Shown here piece after piece: positions 16,811-26,270 of a stretch of 64,000 bases of DNA. The position numbers and the translations under genes were made by a program. The stretch spans positions 248,001 through 312,000 of the forward strand of contig NZ_BAABBO010000007.1 in NCBI RefSeq assembly GCF_039538005.1, in the 5' to 3' direction. The notes under the pieces were generated by a model that saw only the letters and a list, made by a program, of their open reading frames with translations, did not search any database and had not been told where the DNA came from. Position 1 is the first letter of the stretch. Every line of letters begins with the position of its first letter. The stretch is from Allohahella marinimesophila. GTDB taxonomy: Bacteria; Pseudomonadota; Gammaproteobacteria; Pseudomonadales; Oleiphilaceae.

Positions 16811-19800
16811 ATGCGGCTCACAGCACTAATACTGTGTTGTGCATTGGTCTACTTTGTCGTTGGCTTTCTGAGCCTGCAGATGGCTTTCGACACTACAAAT
16901 GTCTCGCCAATCTGGCCGCCTTCAGGACTTGCTCTCGGAGCTTTGTTGTTGCTTGGGCAACGTGTATGGCCAGCCATCACCCTCGGGGCATTCTGCGTAA
17001 ACCTGGCAACATTTCAAAGCTACGGTGAGCTCTCCACTGTCATTGCCTCACTAGCAATTGCGGTAGGCAATACGATGGAAGCGCTTGTGGCGCTGTGGCT
17101 CATTTGTCGGTTCACGAATATCAAAAAAGTTTTCAGTACAGTTCCAGGTGTCTTCATATTCTTACTGGCGAGTGCATTGGCCTGTATGGTGAGCGCTGCA
17201 GTTGGCACAGCCTCCCTCGTACTGGGAGGTTTTGCGCCTGGTGCCGCTGCGGTCAATGTCTTTAGTACGTGGTGGGTAGGGGACTGTACCGGCATATTGG
17301 TATTGACGCCGTTTATGCTGGCGTGGGGACGGAGACTCGACTGGCAGCCAGACAAAAAACCTCGGTTGGTTCTTGGCGTTCTGGTCGCCGCTGTTATTGC
17401 AGCCACGATCTTGACCTTCAGCAATATCCTGGCCTCGGACATGTTGGGGTTCCTCGTTCTGTTCCTGTACGTGCCCTGTGTGGCTATAACAGCCTATTTT
17501 TATGGCATACGAGGCGTGACCCTGCTGATCGTTGTCACCGCCGGCGTGGCGGTGATCATGACGGCCAAAGGTCAGGGGCCCTTCGTCTTCGGCACAGGCG
17601 CCGATAATGCCTCGCTGATTGCGCTCGACAGTTTTATTCTACTGTGGGTGGCCAGCGGACTGATGCTCTCAGCTGATTTGACCGACCGGCAAGGTGTAGG
17701 TGCTGTCAGAGCTCCGGTACTCATGCTGCCATGGGCGCTGTTTATTCTGAGTGTCGGCTTGTCAGTTTGTGCCTGGCGACTGACTACCCTCTCAATAGAG
17801 AATACGGCCCGCGACGAATTCGCCTTCAATGCTCAAGCGATTCAATCTCGAATCTTTGATCGGATGCGCGATTACGAGCAGGTGCTGCGTGGCGCCGCTG
17901 GATTTTTCAATGCCTCGGCTTCGGTCGAGCGTGACGAGTGGGAGCGTTACGTGTCTACCCTCAAGCTCTCAGAAAGCTACCCCGGTATCCAGGGGGTGGG
18001 ATATGCCGAATATTTGAGGAATGAGTCTGAGAAGCGTCGCTTTGTGCAGGCAGTGCAAGCAGACGGTTTTCCCGATTTTGAGGTGAAGCCGCGAGGCGAT
18101 CGGAGCGCCTATGTGGCTATAAAATATCTCTCGCCATTCGATTGGCGTAACCAGCGGGCACACGGCTACGACATGTTTTCCGAAAGTCTGCGTCGAGAGG
18201 CCCTCACTGTCGCTCGAGACAAGGGTATCACCAGTGTTTCTGGGAAGATTGTGCTGGTGCAGGAGACGGAAGTTGGGCAGCAGTCCGGCTTTCTGATGTA
18301 TCTGCCGATATTCGAAGGCGATACGCTTCAGCAAACAGCTGATCAAAGGCGGGCATCTTTCAGAGGTGTTGTATACAGTCCGTTCAGGATGAATGACCTG
18401 ATAAACGGAGTGCTCGGGTCAAGTCGCGCGACACTGGCCTTGCAGATCTATGACGGGAGCGAAGCGCTCCCGGAAAATATCATGTACAGTGATTTTCCGT
18501 CTGAACTGCCTGAAAAGTCATCTTTCCTGTCGAGTTTGCGCTACGAGAAGCCCGTAAAGATCTCTAATCGCGACTGGCTGCTCGTCGTAACGCCCACGCC
18601 AGATTTCGGGATAACCATCGATCGCGGAAAAGCGCATATCGTGCTGATAAGCGGCATACTGATAAGTCTTCTGCTTTTCTCATTTATCCGCGCGCTTGTG
18701 GTTACAAGAAGCCGTGCCTTGTCGCTTGCCGAGCAGATGACAATGGCACTACGAGAGTCCGAAGCACGGTTTACATCGCTCGCAAAGGCGGCCCTGGAAG
18801 CAATATTTATTGTGAATGGCGATGGAAAAATTCTCTACTGCAATCCTGCTGCTGAAAGAATCTTTACTTACTCCACAACCCAGCTAATGAAGCGCTCATG
18901 GCTATCGCTGATTGCGGATTCGGACCGCCAGGACGTTGAGAAAAACCTGCAGGCCCAGCGCAATACTGGAGCAGAGGCTGCAAGAGAAGGTGAGTCGGTT
19001 CGAGCAAGCTGCGTGAGAGCGACTTCAGAAACTTTTCCAGCCGAGTTTTCTCTTTCTTACTGGGAAAATGACGGACATCATTTCTACGGCATCATTCTGC
19101 GCGATGTCACCGAAGCGCGCCTTGCCAGTCAGCGCCTGACAGAAGCCCGAGAAGTTGCTGAGTCGGCAAGCCTCGCAAAGAGCCAGTTTGTAGCCAATAT
19201 GAGTCATGAAATCAGAACGCCGATGAATGCCGTTCTGGGCATGACTCAGCTTCTCCTGCGGACCTCGTTGGACACTGAGCAGCGCAAGCAGCTGGAGATC
19301 ATGCTTAGGGCTGGCAACTCGCTCATGGACATTCTGAACGATATTCTGGATTTTTCGAAGATGGAAGCGCAACGTCTCGAATTGCGTAAGAAGGTCTTCA
19401 ATCTCGACCACATTCTCAACGAACTTGCGGCTATCATGAGCGTTGAGGTAAACGACAAGCCGCTAGAGCTTGTTATCGGCGTCGAGTCCACGGTGCCCCG
19501 GTCTTTGATAGGTGATGAAACCAGAGTACGACAGATACTGTTGAACCTGGTCGGCAATGCTATCAAGTTCACTGAAAGCGGCGAAATTTCATTACTTGTC
19601 GAATTGGCTGAATCCCTGGGCAGCTCAGTGACCCTGAGGTTTATCATTAAAGACACTGGCATTGGAATCGCCGCCGAGAAGCAGGGCGCACTGTTTACGG
19701 CATTCTCACAAGCAGATGCTTCAGTTACTCGAGAGTATGGCGGCACAGGGCTTGGGTTAGCAATTTCCCGAGAGCTTGCTCAGCTCATGGGTGGTGATAT

Positions 19801-20953
19801 CACTTTGTCCAGTGAACAAGACAAAGGCAGCACCTTTACTGTTCGCCTACCTTTTCAGATTGCTGAACAACATGATCTTCCTGAGGGGCAGCAAGAGGCC
19901 TTGACGACTTCGGAAGGTCGCCTATTGGGTATAAACATTCTGCTTGTAGAAGATAACTCATTCAATCAGGCGGTGGCGAAAGGGCTTCTGGAGCACGCTG
20001 GTGCAAAGCTTGCCATTGCGGATAATGGTGACGATGCCATCAAGTGCTTATCATCGAAGAGTGAGCATTTCGATCTCGTACTGATGGACGTGCAGATGCC
20101 AGGAATGGATGGCATCACAGCCACCAGGATCATACGTCAGGAACTAAAACGTTCTCTTCCAATCCTGGCAATGACGGCTGGAGTACTGGAATCCGAACGA
20201 GCGGCCTGTATTCACGCTGGCATGAATGGCCTCATTCCGAAGCCTGTTGTCGAACATGAAATGCTAGACCTGATTGAACAGGCGCTTGAAGGCAAGGTGG
20301 CCACTACGCCGGTTTCCGCGCCTATGGAATCGGATCTTGAGCAAGCGAGCATTTCAAACACCCTCGATGAGCTCGTCAAAATCGCGAAGGGCAATGTAGC
20401 AACCGAGCGCCTGGTCCTGGAAGCCGTCCGTCAACTTCTTGAGCAGGGCGATGCTCCGATCATGGAAGCTCGGCGCGAATGGCTTGGCCAAAATTACAAG
20501 GCGTCAGCAGCAGTGCTACACAAGCTCAGAGGATCCGTCAGTCAGCTTGGCGCTGATAGCTTGACCAGAGGCCTGCTCGCCCTCGAACAGCGAATCACGG
20601 ATTCTGAGATGCAAGCGGACCTGGAGCAGGACTGGATTCAGGCACGCCGCCAGTGCGAAGTCATGCGTGCTTCAATCTCTCTGTGGTTCGAAAATCGGCA
20701 GCGAGGCCGCATCGCCGACAGTGAGCCGGCTTCGACTGCAGTGCCTGTGGAGAATCCTGAGCCTGAGCTGGCAACATTGAAGCAGATGCTTGCAGACAGA
20801 AATATCGATGCCGATCAGCAATTTGAGCGACTCCGAGCCTACCTGGAGTCGCAAATGAGCACGAGCGATCTACAGACCCTCGTTATGGCTATCGATGCAC
20901 TGGATTTTGCGTCAGCTTTGGAGATCCTCGAACAGGCGGGCAAACCCGAATGA
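16811..20953 (+). CDS. Hybrid sensor histidine kinase: MASE1-CHASE-PAS-HisKA-HATPase-REC-HPt-like
   Basis: This protein of about 1380 residues has a MASE1 membrane sensor with eight or so helices (1-285, including NVSPIWPPSGLALG). A CHASE-like extracytoplasmic domain follows (about 340-560, with GFFNASASVERDEW and a GIQGVGYAE block), then a transmembrane helix near 610-635 and a PAS domain. His799 lies in ANMSHEIRTPMNAVLG. The ATPase domain has NLVGNAIKFTESG and GGTGLGLAIS, and a receiver has Asp1093 in LVLMDVQMPGMDG. A C-terminal region with His1237 in VLHKLRGSVSQLGA looks like an HPt domain. All relay steps may thus lie in one chain. ATG 16811 has no good ribosome site, so an upstream start is possible. 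The next gene overlaps by four bases. Confidence 0.88.
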   Translation: MRLTALILCCALVYFVVGFLSLQMAFDTTNVSPIWPPSGLALGALLLLGQRVWPAITLGAFCVNLATFQSYGELSTVIASLAIAVGNTMEALVALWLICRFTNIKKVFSTVPGVFIFLLASALACMVSAAVGTASLVLGGFAPGAAAVNVFSTWWVGDCTGILVLTPFMLAWGRRLDWQPDKKPRLVLGVLVAAVIAATILTFSNILASDMLGFLVLFLYVPCVAITAYFYGIRGVTLLIVVTAGVAVIMTAKGQGPFVFGTGADNASLIALDSFILLWVASGLMLSADLTDRQGVGAVRAPVLMLPWALFILSVGLSVCAWRLTTLSIENTARDEFAFNAQAIQSRIFDRMRDYEQVLRGAAGFFNASASVERDEWERYVSTLKLSESYPGIQGVGYAEYLRNESEKRRFVQAVQADGFPDFEVKPRGDRSAYVAIKYLSPFDWRNQRAHGYDMFSESLRREALTVARDKGITSVSGKIVLVQETEVGQQSGFLMYLPIFEGDTLQQTADQRRASFRGVVYSPFRMNDLINGVLGSSRATLALQIYDGSEALPENIMYSDFPSELPEKSSFLSSLRYEKPVKISNRDWLLVVTPTPDFGITIDRGKAHIVLISGILISLLLFSFIRALVVTRSRALSLAEQMTMALRESEARFTSLAKAALEAIFIVNGDGKILYCNPAAERIFTYSTTQLMKRSWLSLIADSDRQDVEKNLQAQRNTGAEAAREGESVRASCVRATSETFPAEFSLSYWENDGHHFYGIILRDVTEARLASQRLTEAREVAESASLAKSQFVANMSHEIRTPMNAVLGMTQLLLRTSLDTEQRKQLEIMLRAGNSLMDILNDILDFSKMEAQRLELRKKVFNLDHILNELAAIMSVEVNDKPLELVIGVESTVPRSLIGDETRVRQILLNLVGNAIKFTESGEISLLVELAESLGSSVTLRFIIKDTGIGIAAEKQGALFTAFSQADASVTREYGGTGLGLAISRELAQLMGGDITLSSEQDKGSTFTVRLPFQIAEQHDLPEGQQEALTTSEGRLLGINILLVEDNSFNQAVAKGLLEHAGAKLAIADNGDDAIKCLSSKSEHFDLVLMDVQMPGMDGITATRIIRQELKRSLPILAMTAGVLESERAACIHAGMNGLIPKPVVEHEMLDLIEQALEGKVATTPVSAPMESDLEQASISNTLDELVKIAKGNVATERLVLEAVRQLLEQGDAPIMEARREWLGQNYKASAAVLHKLRGSVSQLGADSLTRGLLALEQRITDSEMQADLEQDWIQARRQCEVMRASISLWFENRQRGRIADSEPASTAVPVENPEPELATLKQMLADRNIDADQQFERLRAYLESQMSTSDLQTLVMAIDALDFASALEILEQAGKPE

Positions 20954-23900
20954 CAGAACCCCGCTTCCAGGCACCACCGCTGCCCGTCAATGAGCCCGAA
21001 CGTCTCGATGCGCTACGCAGCCTGAACATCCTCGACTCGCCTCCTGAAAAGGAGTTCGACACCCTCGTTCAGCTGGCGAAAACGATCTGTGACGTGCCTA
21101 TAGCCCTGGTCTCGCTCATAGATCAGGATCGGCAGTGGTTCAAGGCCCGCTGTGGGATCGATGCTACGGAAACAGAAAGAGCCATATCCTTTTGCGGCCA
21201 TGCCATTCTTCAAAAGGAAATCTTTGAGGTGCAGGATGCGCGCCTGGACGAGAGGTTTGCAGAAAACCCACTGGTGACTGGTGCGCCATTCATTCAGTTT
21301 TATGCTGGGGTGCCGCTTGTTTCAGAGCACGGGCACTGCTACGGCACACTATGCATCATCGATGCTAAAACCAGGACGCTGGAAGAGAGCAAACGATCGC
21401 AGCTGATTCAACTCGGTGACCTTGCAGTCCACCTCATGAATACGCGACGGAATCAGCTCGTAGCCGAGGCCGATGCTGCAATGGTTGATACGCTGCTCGA
21501 GCATATGCCGAATGCAGTAGTTGCCTGCGATGCAAATGGCAAATTGAACCGGTTTAATCGGCTGGCCCGCCAGTGGCATGGCATCGACCCGCTGGAGGTT
21601 CCACCCGAGGAGTGGGCCGAGCACTTCGATCTGTATGAACCAGATGAATCCACTCTGCTACCCACGGAAAAAATCCCTCTCTTGAGAGCCTTCAGGGGCG
21701 ATGCCGTGGATGGCAGCGAAATCGTCATCAAACCAAGAAACGAAAGACCGAGACATGTTCAATGCCACGGGCGCTCAACGTATGCCGCCGATGGAACTCA
21801 TGTGGGGGCTGTGGTCGTCATGCAGGATTTTGGCGCTCTCAAGGAAGCCGTCGCGCAAAGCGCCAGAACCAGTGCACACCTGAAAGCCATAGTCGATGCT
21901 TCGACTGATACCTCAATCATTGCAACCGACAAGAGTGGATTGATTACCCTCTTCAATACAGGCGCGAGCCGTCTACTTGGCTACAGTGCCGAAGAGCTGA
22001 TCGGCATTGAGACGCCGGTATGTTTTCATCTGGCGAGCGAAATTGAGGCTCGCGGAGAAGAGCTTTCCGCCAGAGCGGGCAGATGCATCGACGGCTTCGA
22101 TGTGTTTGTCTTTGAGGCGCTTGAAAGTTCTTGCGAGAGCTCTAACTGGACCTATGTTCGAAAAGACGGCGCTCATCGGCAGATTCATCTATCGATCAAC
22201 GCTTTACAGGATGGCCGCGGAGAGGTTACCGGCTATCTGGCGGTGGCCGTGGATCAGACTGAACAGCTGGCTGCGCAGCGCGAAGCCCGGCTGCAGGCGG
22301 AGCGATTCGCTGGCGCCTTCGACACTGCCGCTATAGGCATGGCGCTGGTCTCATTGGAAGGCAGGTGGACTGCTGTGAACGATTCTCTATGCCAGATGCT
22401 TGGCTACTGTAGAGAAGAGTTGCTTGCGACCGACTTCCAGACGATCACTCACCCTGAGGATCTCGATAGTGATCTTCATCTGCTGGATCAACTGCTGGCG
22501 GGGGAGATTCGCAGCTATAGACTGATCAAACGCTACTGGCACAAGGACGGCTCGGTTATCTGGGCTGAACTATCCGTCGCCCTGGTACGGGATGAAGAGG
22601 GCGCGCCACTGCACTTCGTATCGCAGATACGGGATGTGACCACGGAGAAGCAGGCAAATTTTGCACTGCAGGCTAGCGAGACGCGCTTGCGGGGGCTGTT
22701 CCAGCTGTCGCCGATCGGCATTGCGCTGAATGATGCCGAGACCGGCGACTTTCTCGACGCCAATCAGGCGCTGCTGCAGCAGACCGGTTACGACCATTCG
22801 GAGTTTATTCGCCTCAGCTACTGGGATGTTACACCGAAAGAATACGAGGCCAAAGAGCAGGTCGCCCTTCGCGAGCTCAAGACCCTCGGCCGCTACAACC
22901 TGTTCGAAAAAGAATACTACCGAAAGGATGGGAGCCGCTACCCGGTTCGGCTACAGGGTATGATGATCAAGGGTATTGATGGGCGAGACGTGATCTGGTC
23001 GCTGGTTGAGGATATCAGTGAGCTGCAGCGAGTGGAGCGTATGAAGGCAGATTTTGTATCCACAGTCAGCCATGAGCTTCGCACGCCGCTCACGAGTATC
23101 TCAGGTGCCTTGCAGTTGTTGAGCCATGGCATCGCCGGTCCAGTACCGGACAGCATGCAGGAGATGCTGGAGATTGCTGCCAAAAACAGCCAGCGACTGG
23201 TGTTGTTGGTGAACGATCTCCTCGACATCGACAAACTAGCTGCCGGCAAGATGCAGCTTCAACTCGCTGGAGTCGATCTGTGCGCTCTGCTTGAGGAAAC
23301 CGTGCAAAGCATGAAAGCCTTCGCCCTGCCGATGCAGGTCGAGATCGCACTTGGCGGCGACCTGGAGGGGCAGGTGTACGCCGACCGGGCGCGCCTGATT
23401 CAGGTACTACACAATCTGCTCTCCAATGCCTGTAAGGCCTCGCCCGCCGGCAGTCTGGTAGAGCTGATATGTGAGCGTACAGCTGATGATGCTGTCATTA
23501 TCGAAGTTATCGATCGCGGCCGCGGCATCCCAGCAGCCTTTCGTCCGCGAATCTTCCAGAAGTTCGCGCAGGGAGACGAGAGGGACTCCCGAGCTTATAG
23601 CGGCACGGGCCTTGGCCTTGCTATCAGTCAGCAATTAATCTCGCACATGGGCGGCGTCATCGGTTTTGAATCCATGGAGGGTCATGGCAGCCGGTTCTGG
23701 ATCAGGTTGCCCAATCACAGCTCAGGCTCGGCAAGATTCCGTCCCAACGGACCGCCGCGTGTTCTTCACGTCGAAGACGATGCGGATCTTGGTGCGGTCA
23801 TTCGCACACAACTGCGCGGGATTGCGGAGGTCGAACAGGCGCTAACACTACAGCAGGCCAATTATCGGCTGCGCGAGAAACACTTTGATCTGGTCCTGCT

Positions 23901-24114
23901 GGATCTCAAGCTTCCGGACGGCTCAGGCGAGAGTCTGTGGGAGGTGTTCCATCAGGCTCAGCCTGACATCCCGGTGGTGGTGCTTTCAGGCCACGAGGTC
24001 CCGAGGGCGCTTGCAGGCAGGGTCAGTGCTGTCATCACAAAGAACCAGGAGGCTGGTGATCAACTGACGGAAACAGTACGTCGATTGATAGGCGGAATAG
24101 GAGCGGCAGAATGA
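20950..24114 (+). CDS. Cytoplasmic hybrid histidine kinase: GAF-PAS repeats-HisKA-HATPase-REC
   Basis: This 1054-residue protein lacks transmembrane helices. An N-terminal GAF domain (about 15-170) has FQDRQWFKARCGI-like and ISFCGHAIL segments. About four PAS/PAC units follow (180-700), with DLDSDLHLLDQLLAGEIRSY typical of PAS repeats. His708 lies in VSTVSHELRTPLTSISGAL, followed by the ATPase motifs NLLSNACKASP and SGTGLGLAIS. The C-terminal receiver has Asp985 in LVLLDLKLPDGSG and a VLSGH motif. It probably senses a cytoplasmic or redox/light-like signal through GAF and PAS ligands, which I cannot identify. Its start overlaps the previous kinase (ATGA), and its stop overlaps the next regulator. 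Confidence 0.9.
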   Translation: MTEPRFQAPPLPVNEPERLDALRSLNILDSPPEKEFDTLVQLAKTICDVPIALVSLIDQDRQWFKARCGIDATETERAISFCGHAILQKEIFEVQDARLDERFAENPLVTGAPFIQFYAGVPLVSEHGHCYGTLCIIDAKTRTLEESKRSQLIQLGDLAVHLMNTRRNQLVAEADAAMVDTLLEHMPNAVVACDANGKLNRFNRLARQWHGIDPLEVPPEEWAEHFDLYEPDESTLLPTEKIPLLRAFRGDAVDGSEIVIKPRNERPRHVQCHGRSTYAADGTHVGAVVVMQDFGALKEAVAQSARTSAHLKAIVDASTDTSIIATDKSGLITLFNTGASRLLGYSAEELIGIETPVCFHLASEIEARGEELSARAGRCIDGFDVFVFEALESSCESSNWTYVRKDGAHRQIHLSINALQDGRGEVTGYLAVAVDQTEQLAAQREARLQAERFAGAFDTAAIGMALVSLEGRWTAVNDSLCQMLGYCREELLATDFQTITHPEDLDSDLHLLDQLLAGEIRSYRLIKRYWHKDGSVIWAELSVALVRDEEGAPLHFVSQIRDVTTEKQANFALQASETRLRGLFQLSPIGIALNDAETGDFLDANQALLQQTGYDHSEFIRLSYWDVTPKEYEAKEQVALRELKTLGRYNLFEKEYYRKDGSRYPVRLQGMMIKGIDGRDVIWSLVEDISELQRVERMKADFVSTVSHELRTPLTSISGALQLLSHGIAGPVPDSMQEMLEIAAKNSQRLVLLVNDLLDIDKLAAGKMQLQLAGVDLCALLEETVQSMKAFALPMQVEIALGGDLEGQVYADRARLIQVLHNLLSNACKASPAGSLVELICERTADDAVIIEVIDRGRGIPAAFRPRIFQKFAQGDERDSRAYSGTGLGLAISQQLISHMGGVIGFESMEGHGSRFWIRLPNHSSGSARFRPNGPPRVLHVEDDADLGAVIRTQLRGIAEVEQALTLQQANYRLREKHFDLVLLDLKLPDGSGESLWEVFHQAQPDIPVVVLSGHEVPRALAGRVSAVITKNQEAGDQLTETVRRLIGGIGAAE

Positions 24115-24503
24115 AGCCACTGAAAAAGGTGCTCCACGTTGAGGACGACCCTTCGATTAGAACGATAGCCAGGCTGGCGATTGAGGTAGTAGGCGGACTG
24201 ACGCTCTTGAGTTGTGAAGACGGCAGATCCGCCCTGGTGCAGGTAGAAGAGTTTTCGCCAGATCTTATTCTTCTCGACGTCATGCTACCGGATATGGATG
24301 GGCCGGCCATACTGAAGGCCTTGCAGGCGCAAATGGATCTTGCTCAGACTCCTGTGCTGTTCATGACCGCCAAGGTTCACAAAACAGAGCTCAATCGCTT
24401 TCAAGCGCTGGGGGCATTCGGTGTGATTCCAAAACCCTTCGATCCGATGACTCTGGCGCAGACCCTGCGCGAACATCATAAGCGATTTCATTCCGGCTGC
24501 TGA
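24111..24503 (+). CDS. Single-domain response regulator
   Basis: This 130-residue receiver-only protein has the acidic pair in HVEDDPS, Asp56 in LILLDVMLPDMDG, the Thr switch in FMTAK and the Lys in IPKPFDP. It has no output domain, so it acts as a phosphate shuttle, sink or protein-binding switch. It overlaps the upstream hybrid kinase by four bases and is the last gene of the signalling operon. It may carry phosphate between the two hybrid kinases and the REC-GGDEF protein. Confidence 0.9.
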   Translation: MKPLKKVLHVEDDPSIRTIARLAIEVVGGLTLLSCEDGRSALVQVEEFSPDLILLDVMLPDMDGPAILKALQAQMDLAQTPVLFMTAKVHKTELNRFQALGAFGVIPKPFDPMTLAQTLREHHKRFHSGC

Positions 24504-24507
24504 GGCG

Positions 24508-24545
24508 ATCAGAAATAGAAATGGGCCTGTATGACACAGACCCAT
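24508..24545 (-). terminator. Rho-independent terminator of the PEP-CTERM-like gene
   Basis: On the minus strand ATGGGTCTGT (24545-24536) pairs with ACAGGCCCAT (24530-24521) with one G-T pair. The T-rich run TTCTATTTCTGAT follows. The loop is five bases. Confidence 0.65.
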
Positions 24546-24570
24546 CGAAGCAGAACTCAGTACTGACTAA

Positions 24571-25176
24571 TTACTTGAAGCGGCGCAACCCAAAACCCAG
24601 CAAGCCCAGTACTACCAGCCCAAGACTCGCAGGGGTAGGCACTGATGCGATCACACTCACATCGTCGATGAAGTTTCCGACGGTGCCAGTCTCGGGGAAG
24701 ATCGAGGTAAACCTGAGTGTGGAAAAGTCCGATATCGCGAGGAAGCCGCCGTCGTAGATGCTCCAGCCGTTCGTCGTGTGGTCATCCAGAGTCAGGCTAA
24801 GGCCTGCGACATCGACGGCGAAACTTTCCTTGTTTGACTGCCGTGCGCGATACGCGAAGCTCAGGTCATACCATTTGCCTACAGTAGTGCTGAAACTCTG
24901 GAAGATGCTGAAAGCACCGCCGCTGGATGGATGAGCATTCAGTTCGGCGTGCTGGGCACCCTCGAAAGCCACGACACCGTTGTAGCTATCCCAGATTTCG
25001 ATATTGCTGCCTTCCCATCCGGCGACATTGCTGGAGGCGAAATATTTCCAGGTGCCTGCTTTGACGTCCGGCTGCTCGAAACCTCCGTTCTGGATGAGAT
25101 TTGCGCTTGCCGGAGCAGCTATGAAAACACTGACGCTTAATACACTGATAGTGGTGAGTCGACTGAACAGAGACAT
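24571..25176 (-). CDS. Secreted protein with PEP-CTERM-like C-terminal sorting signal
   Basis: This 201-residue exported protein has a signal peptide ending near AAPASAN. The mature domain begins LIQNGGFEQPDVKAG and runs as a beta-sandwich of the DUF642/carbohydrate-binding-like type (GGFE, WEGSNIEIWDSYNGV, HAELNAH). The C-terminus, VPTPASLGLVVLGLLGFGLRRF, is a variant PEP-CTERM signal: a Pro-Thr-Pro motif, a hydrophobic helix and a basic end. Such proteins are processed by an exosortase and often linked to exopolysaccharide or the cell surface. No exosortase gene lies in the window. ATG 25176 was chosen because GAAGGAAGTCTCAG precedes it; the upstream in-frame ATG adds charged residues. It converges on the signalling operon. 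Confidence 0.8.
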   Translation of the reverse strand: MSLFSRLTTISVLSVSVFIAAPASANLIQNGGFEQPDVKAGTWKYFASSNVAGWEGSNIEIWDSYNGVVAFEGAQHAELNAHPSSGGAFSIFQSFSTTVGKWYDLSFAYRARQSNKESFAVDVAGLSLTLDDHTTNGWSIYDGGFLAISDFSTLRFTSIFPETGTVGNFIDDVSVIASVPTPASLGLVVLGLLGFGLRRFK

Positions 25177-25519
25177 CTGAGACTTCCTTCTGAACATGGA
25201 GATACGCTATTCATCGTTTATAAGCAATATTTAGGCCATTATAAAAAAACTATAAATCCCAGTCTATTACTGCAAATAGAAACGCGGTTTACAGTAGGAG
25301 TGCATATTAGATCGACACTTGTGGCTGCCATATTGTGGTCTCGATGCGGAGTTCCAGACCGGATGTCAAAACTAGTCAGCGAGACATGGCGACGACTCCG
25401 ATTGAAGATTTTTGACCATTGCCTTGAGGGAGTCCGTACAAAATTCGAGATCGCGCTGCGGTTTCGCTGATGTGACTGCTTGCCTGGCGCCTCATTCACT
25501 CCGACAGGACCATTTACCC
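25177..25519. other. AT-rich intergenic region between divergent genes
   Basis: These 343 bases separate the PEP-CTERM-like gene and the flavodoxin-like gene. The segment 25205-25265 is AT-rich (TTTATAAGCAATATTTAGGCC, ATTATAAAAAAACTATAAATC), which suits promoters on both strands. No small gene, hairpin or RNA is convincing. An open frame on each strand covers part of it, but neither resembles a protein. Confidence 0.4.
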
Positions 25520-26257
25520 ATGGGCACTCAATCTTCACCTCCCGCTGGCTATTCAGACCTCAGTGCTGTTTTCATCAACACGACCTTAAAGCCTTCCCCG
25601 CAAACATCTCACACGGAGACGCTGATGCAGGCGTCGCAGGCATTGATGGAAGCGCAGGGCGTCAAGGTAACATCGATTCGAGCAGTGGACCATTTACTGG
25701 CGCCTGGTGTTCAGCCCGATATGACTGAAAATGGCTTCGATAACGATGAATGGCCGGACCTGTACGCAAGCGTGAAGGCTGCAGATATTCTTATCCTCGG
25801 TACACCTATCTGGCTCGGTGAGCGGTCATCAATATGCTCTCGTGTTATCGAACGGCTTTATGCCCATTCAGGTGATTTGAATGACTATGGACAATATATC
25901 TTCTACGGAAAGGTCGGCGGCTGCCTGGTTACTGGCAATGAAGATGGCATCAAGCACGTCTCGATGGGCATCCTGTATAGCTTACAACATATTGGTTACA
26001 CGATACCGCCTCAGGCAGATGCTGGCTGGATTGGTGAGGCGGGCCCTGGACTGAGCTACGGGGACTCGCGAGAAGACGGCTCACGGGCTGGCTTTGACAA
26101 TGACTTCACACAGCAAAAAACCGCATTCATGACCTGGAACATCCTGCACGTGGCGCGAATGCTGCGTGATGCGGGCGGAATACCTGCGCACGGTAATCAG
26201 CCTCGAGCCTGGAAAGACGGGCACCGCTTTGGCTATCCAGGCCCAGACAAGCGCTGA
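25520..26257 (+). CDS. Flavodoxin-like NADPH-dependent FMN reductase family protein
   Basis: This 245-residue protein has the flavodoxin-like fold of NADPH-dependent FMN reductases. It begins with a beta-strand AVFINTTLKPSPQTSHT, whose Ser/Thr-rich loop would bind the FMN phosphate. This is followed by ADILILGTPIWLGERSS, the conserved second FMN contact, and by KVGGCLVTGNEDGIKHVSMG. The substrate is unknown; relatives reduce flavin, quinones or azo compounds. ATG 25520 was chosen because the conserved strand starts soon after and GACAGGA lies upstream, although spacing is long. The transglutaminase gene converges 13 bases after the stop. Confidence 0.75.
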   Translation: MGTQSSPPAGYSDLSAVFINTTLKPSPQTSHTETLMQASQALMEAQGVKVTSIRAVDHLLAPGVQPDMTENGFDNDEWPDLYASVKAADILILGTPIWLGERSSICSRVIERLYAHSGDLNDYGQYIFYGKVGGCLVTGNEDGIKHVSMGILYSLQHIGYTIPPQADAGWIGEAGPGLSYGDSREDGSRAGFDNDFTQQKTAFMTWNILHVARMLRDAGGIPAHGNQPRAWKDGHRFGYPGPDKR

Positions 26258-26270
26258 CGCGGCGCACGGT

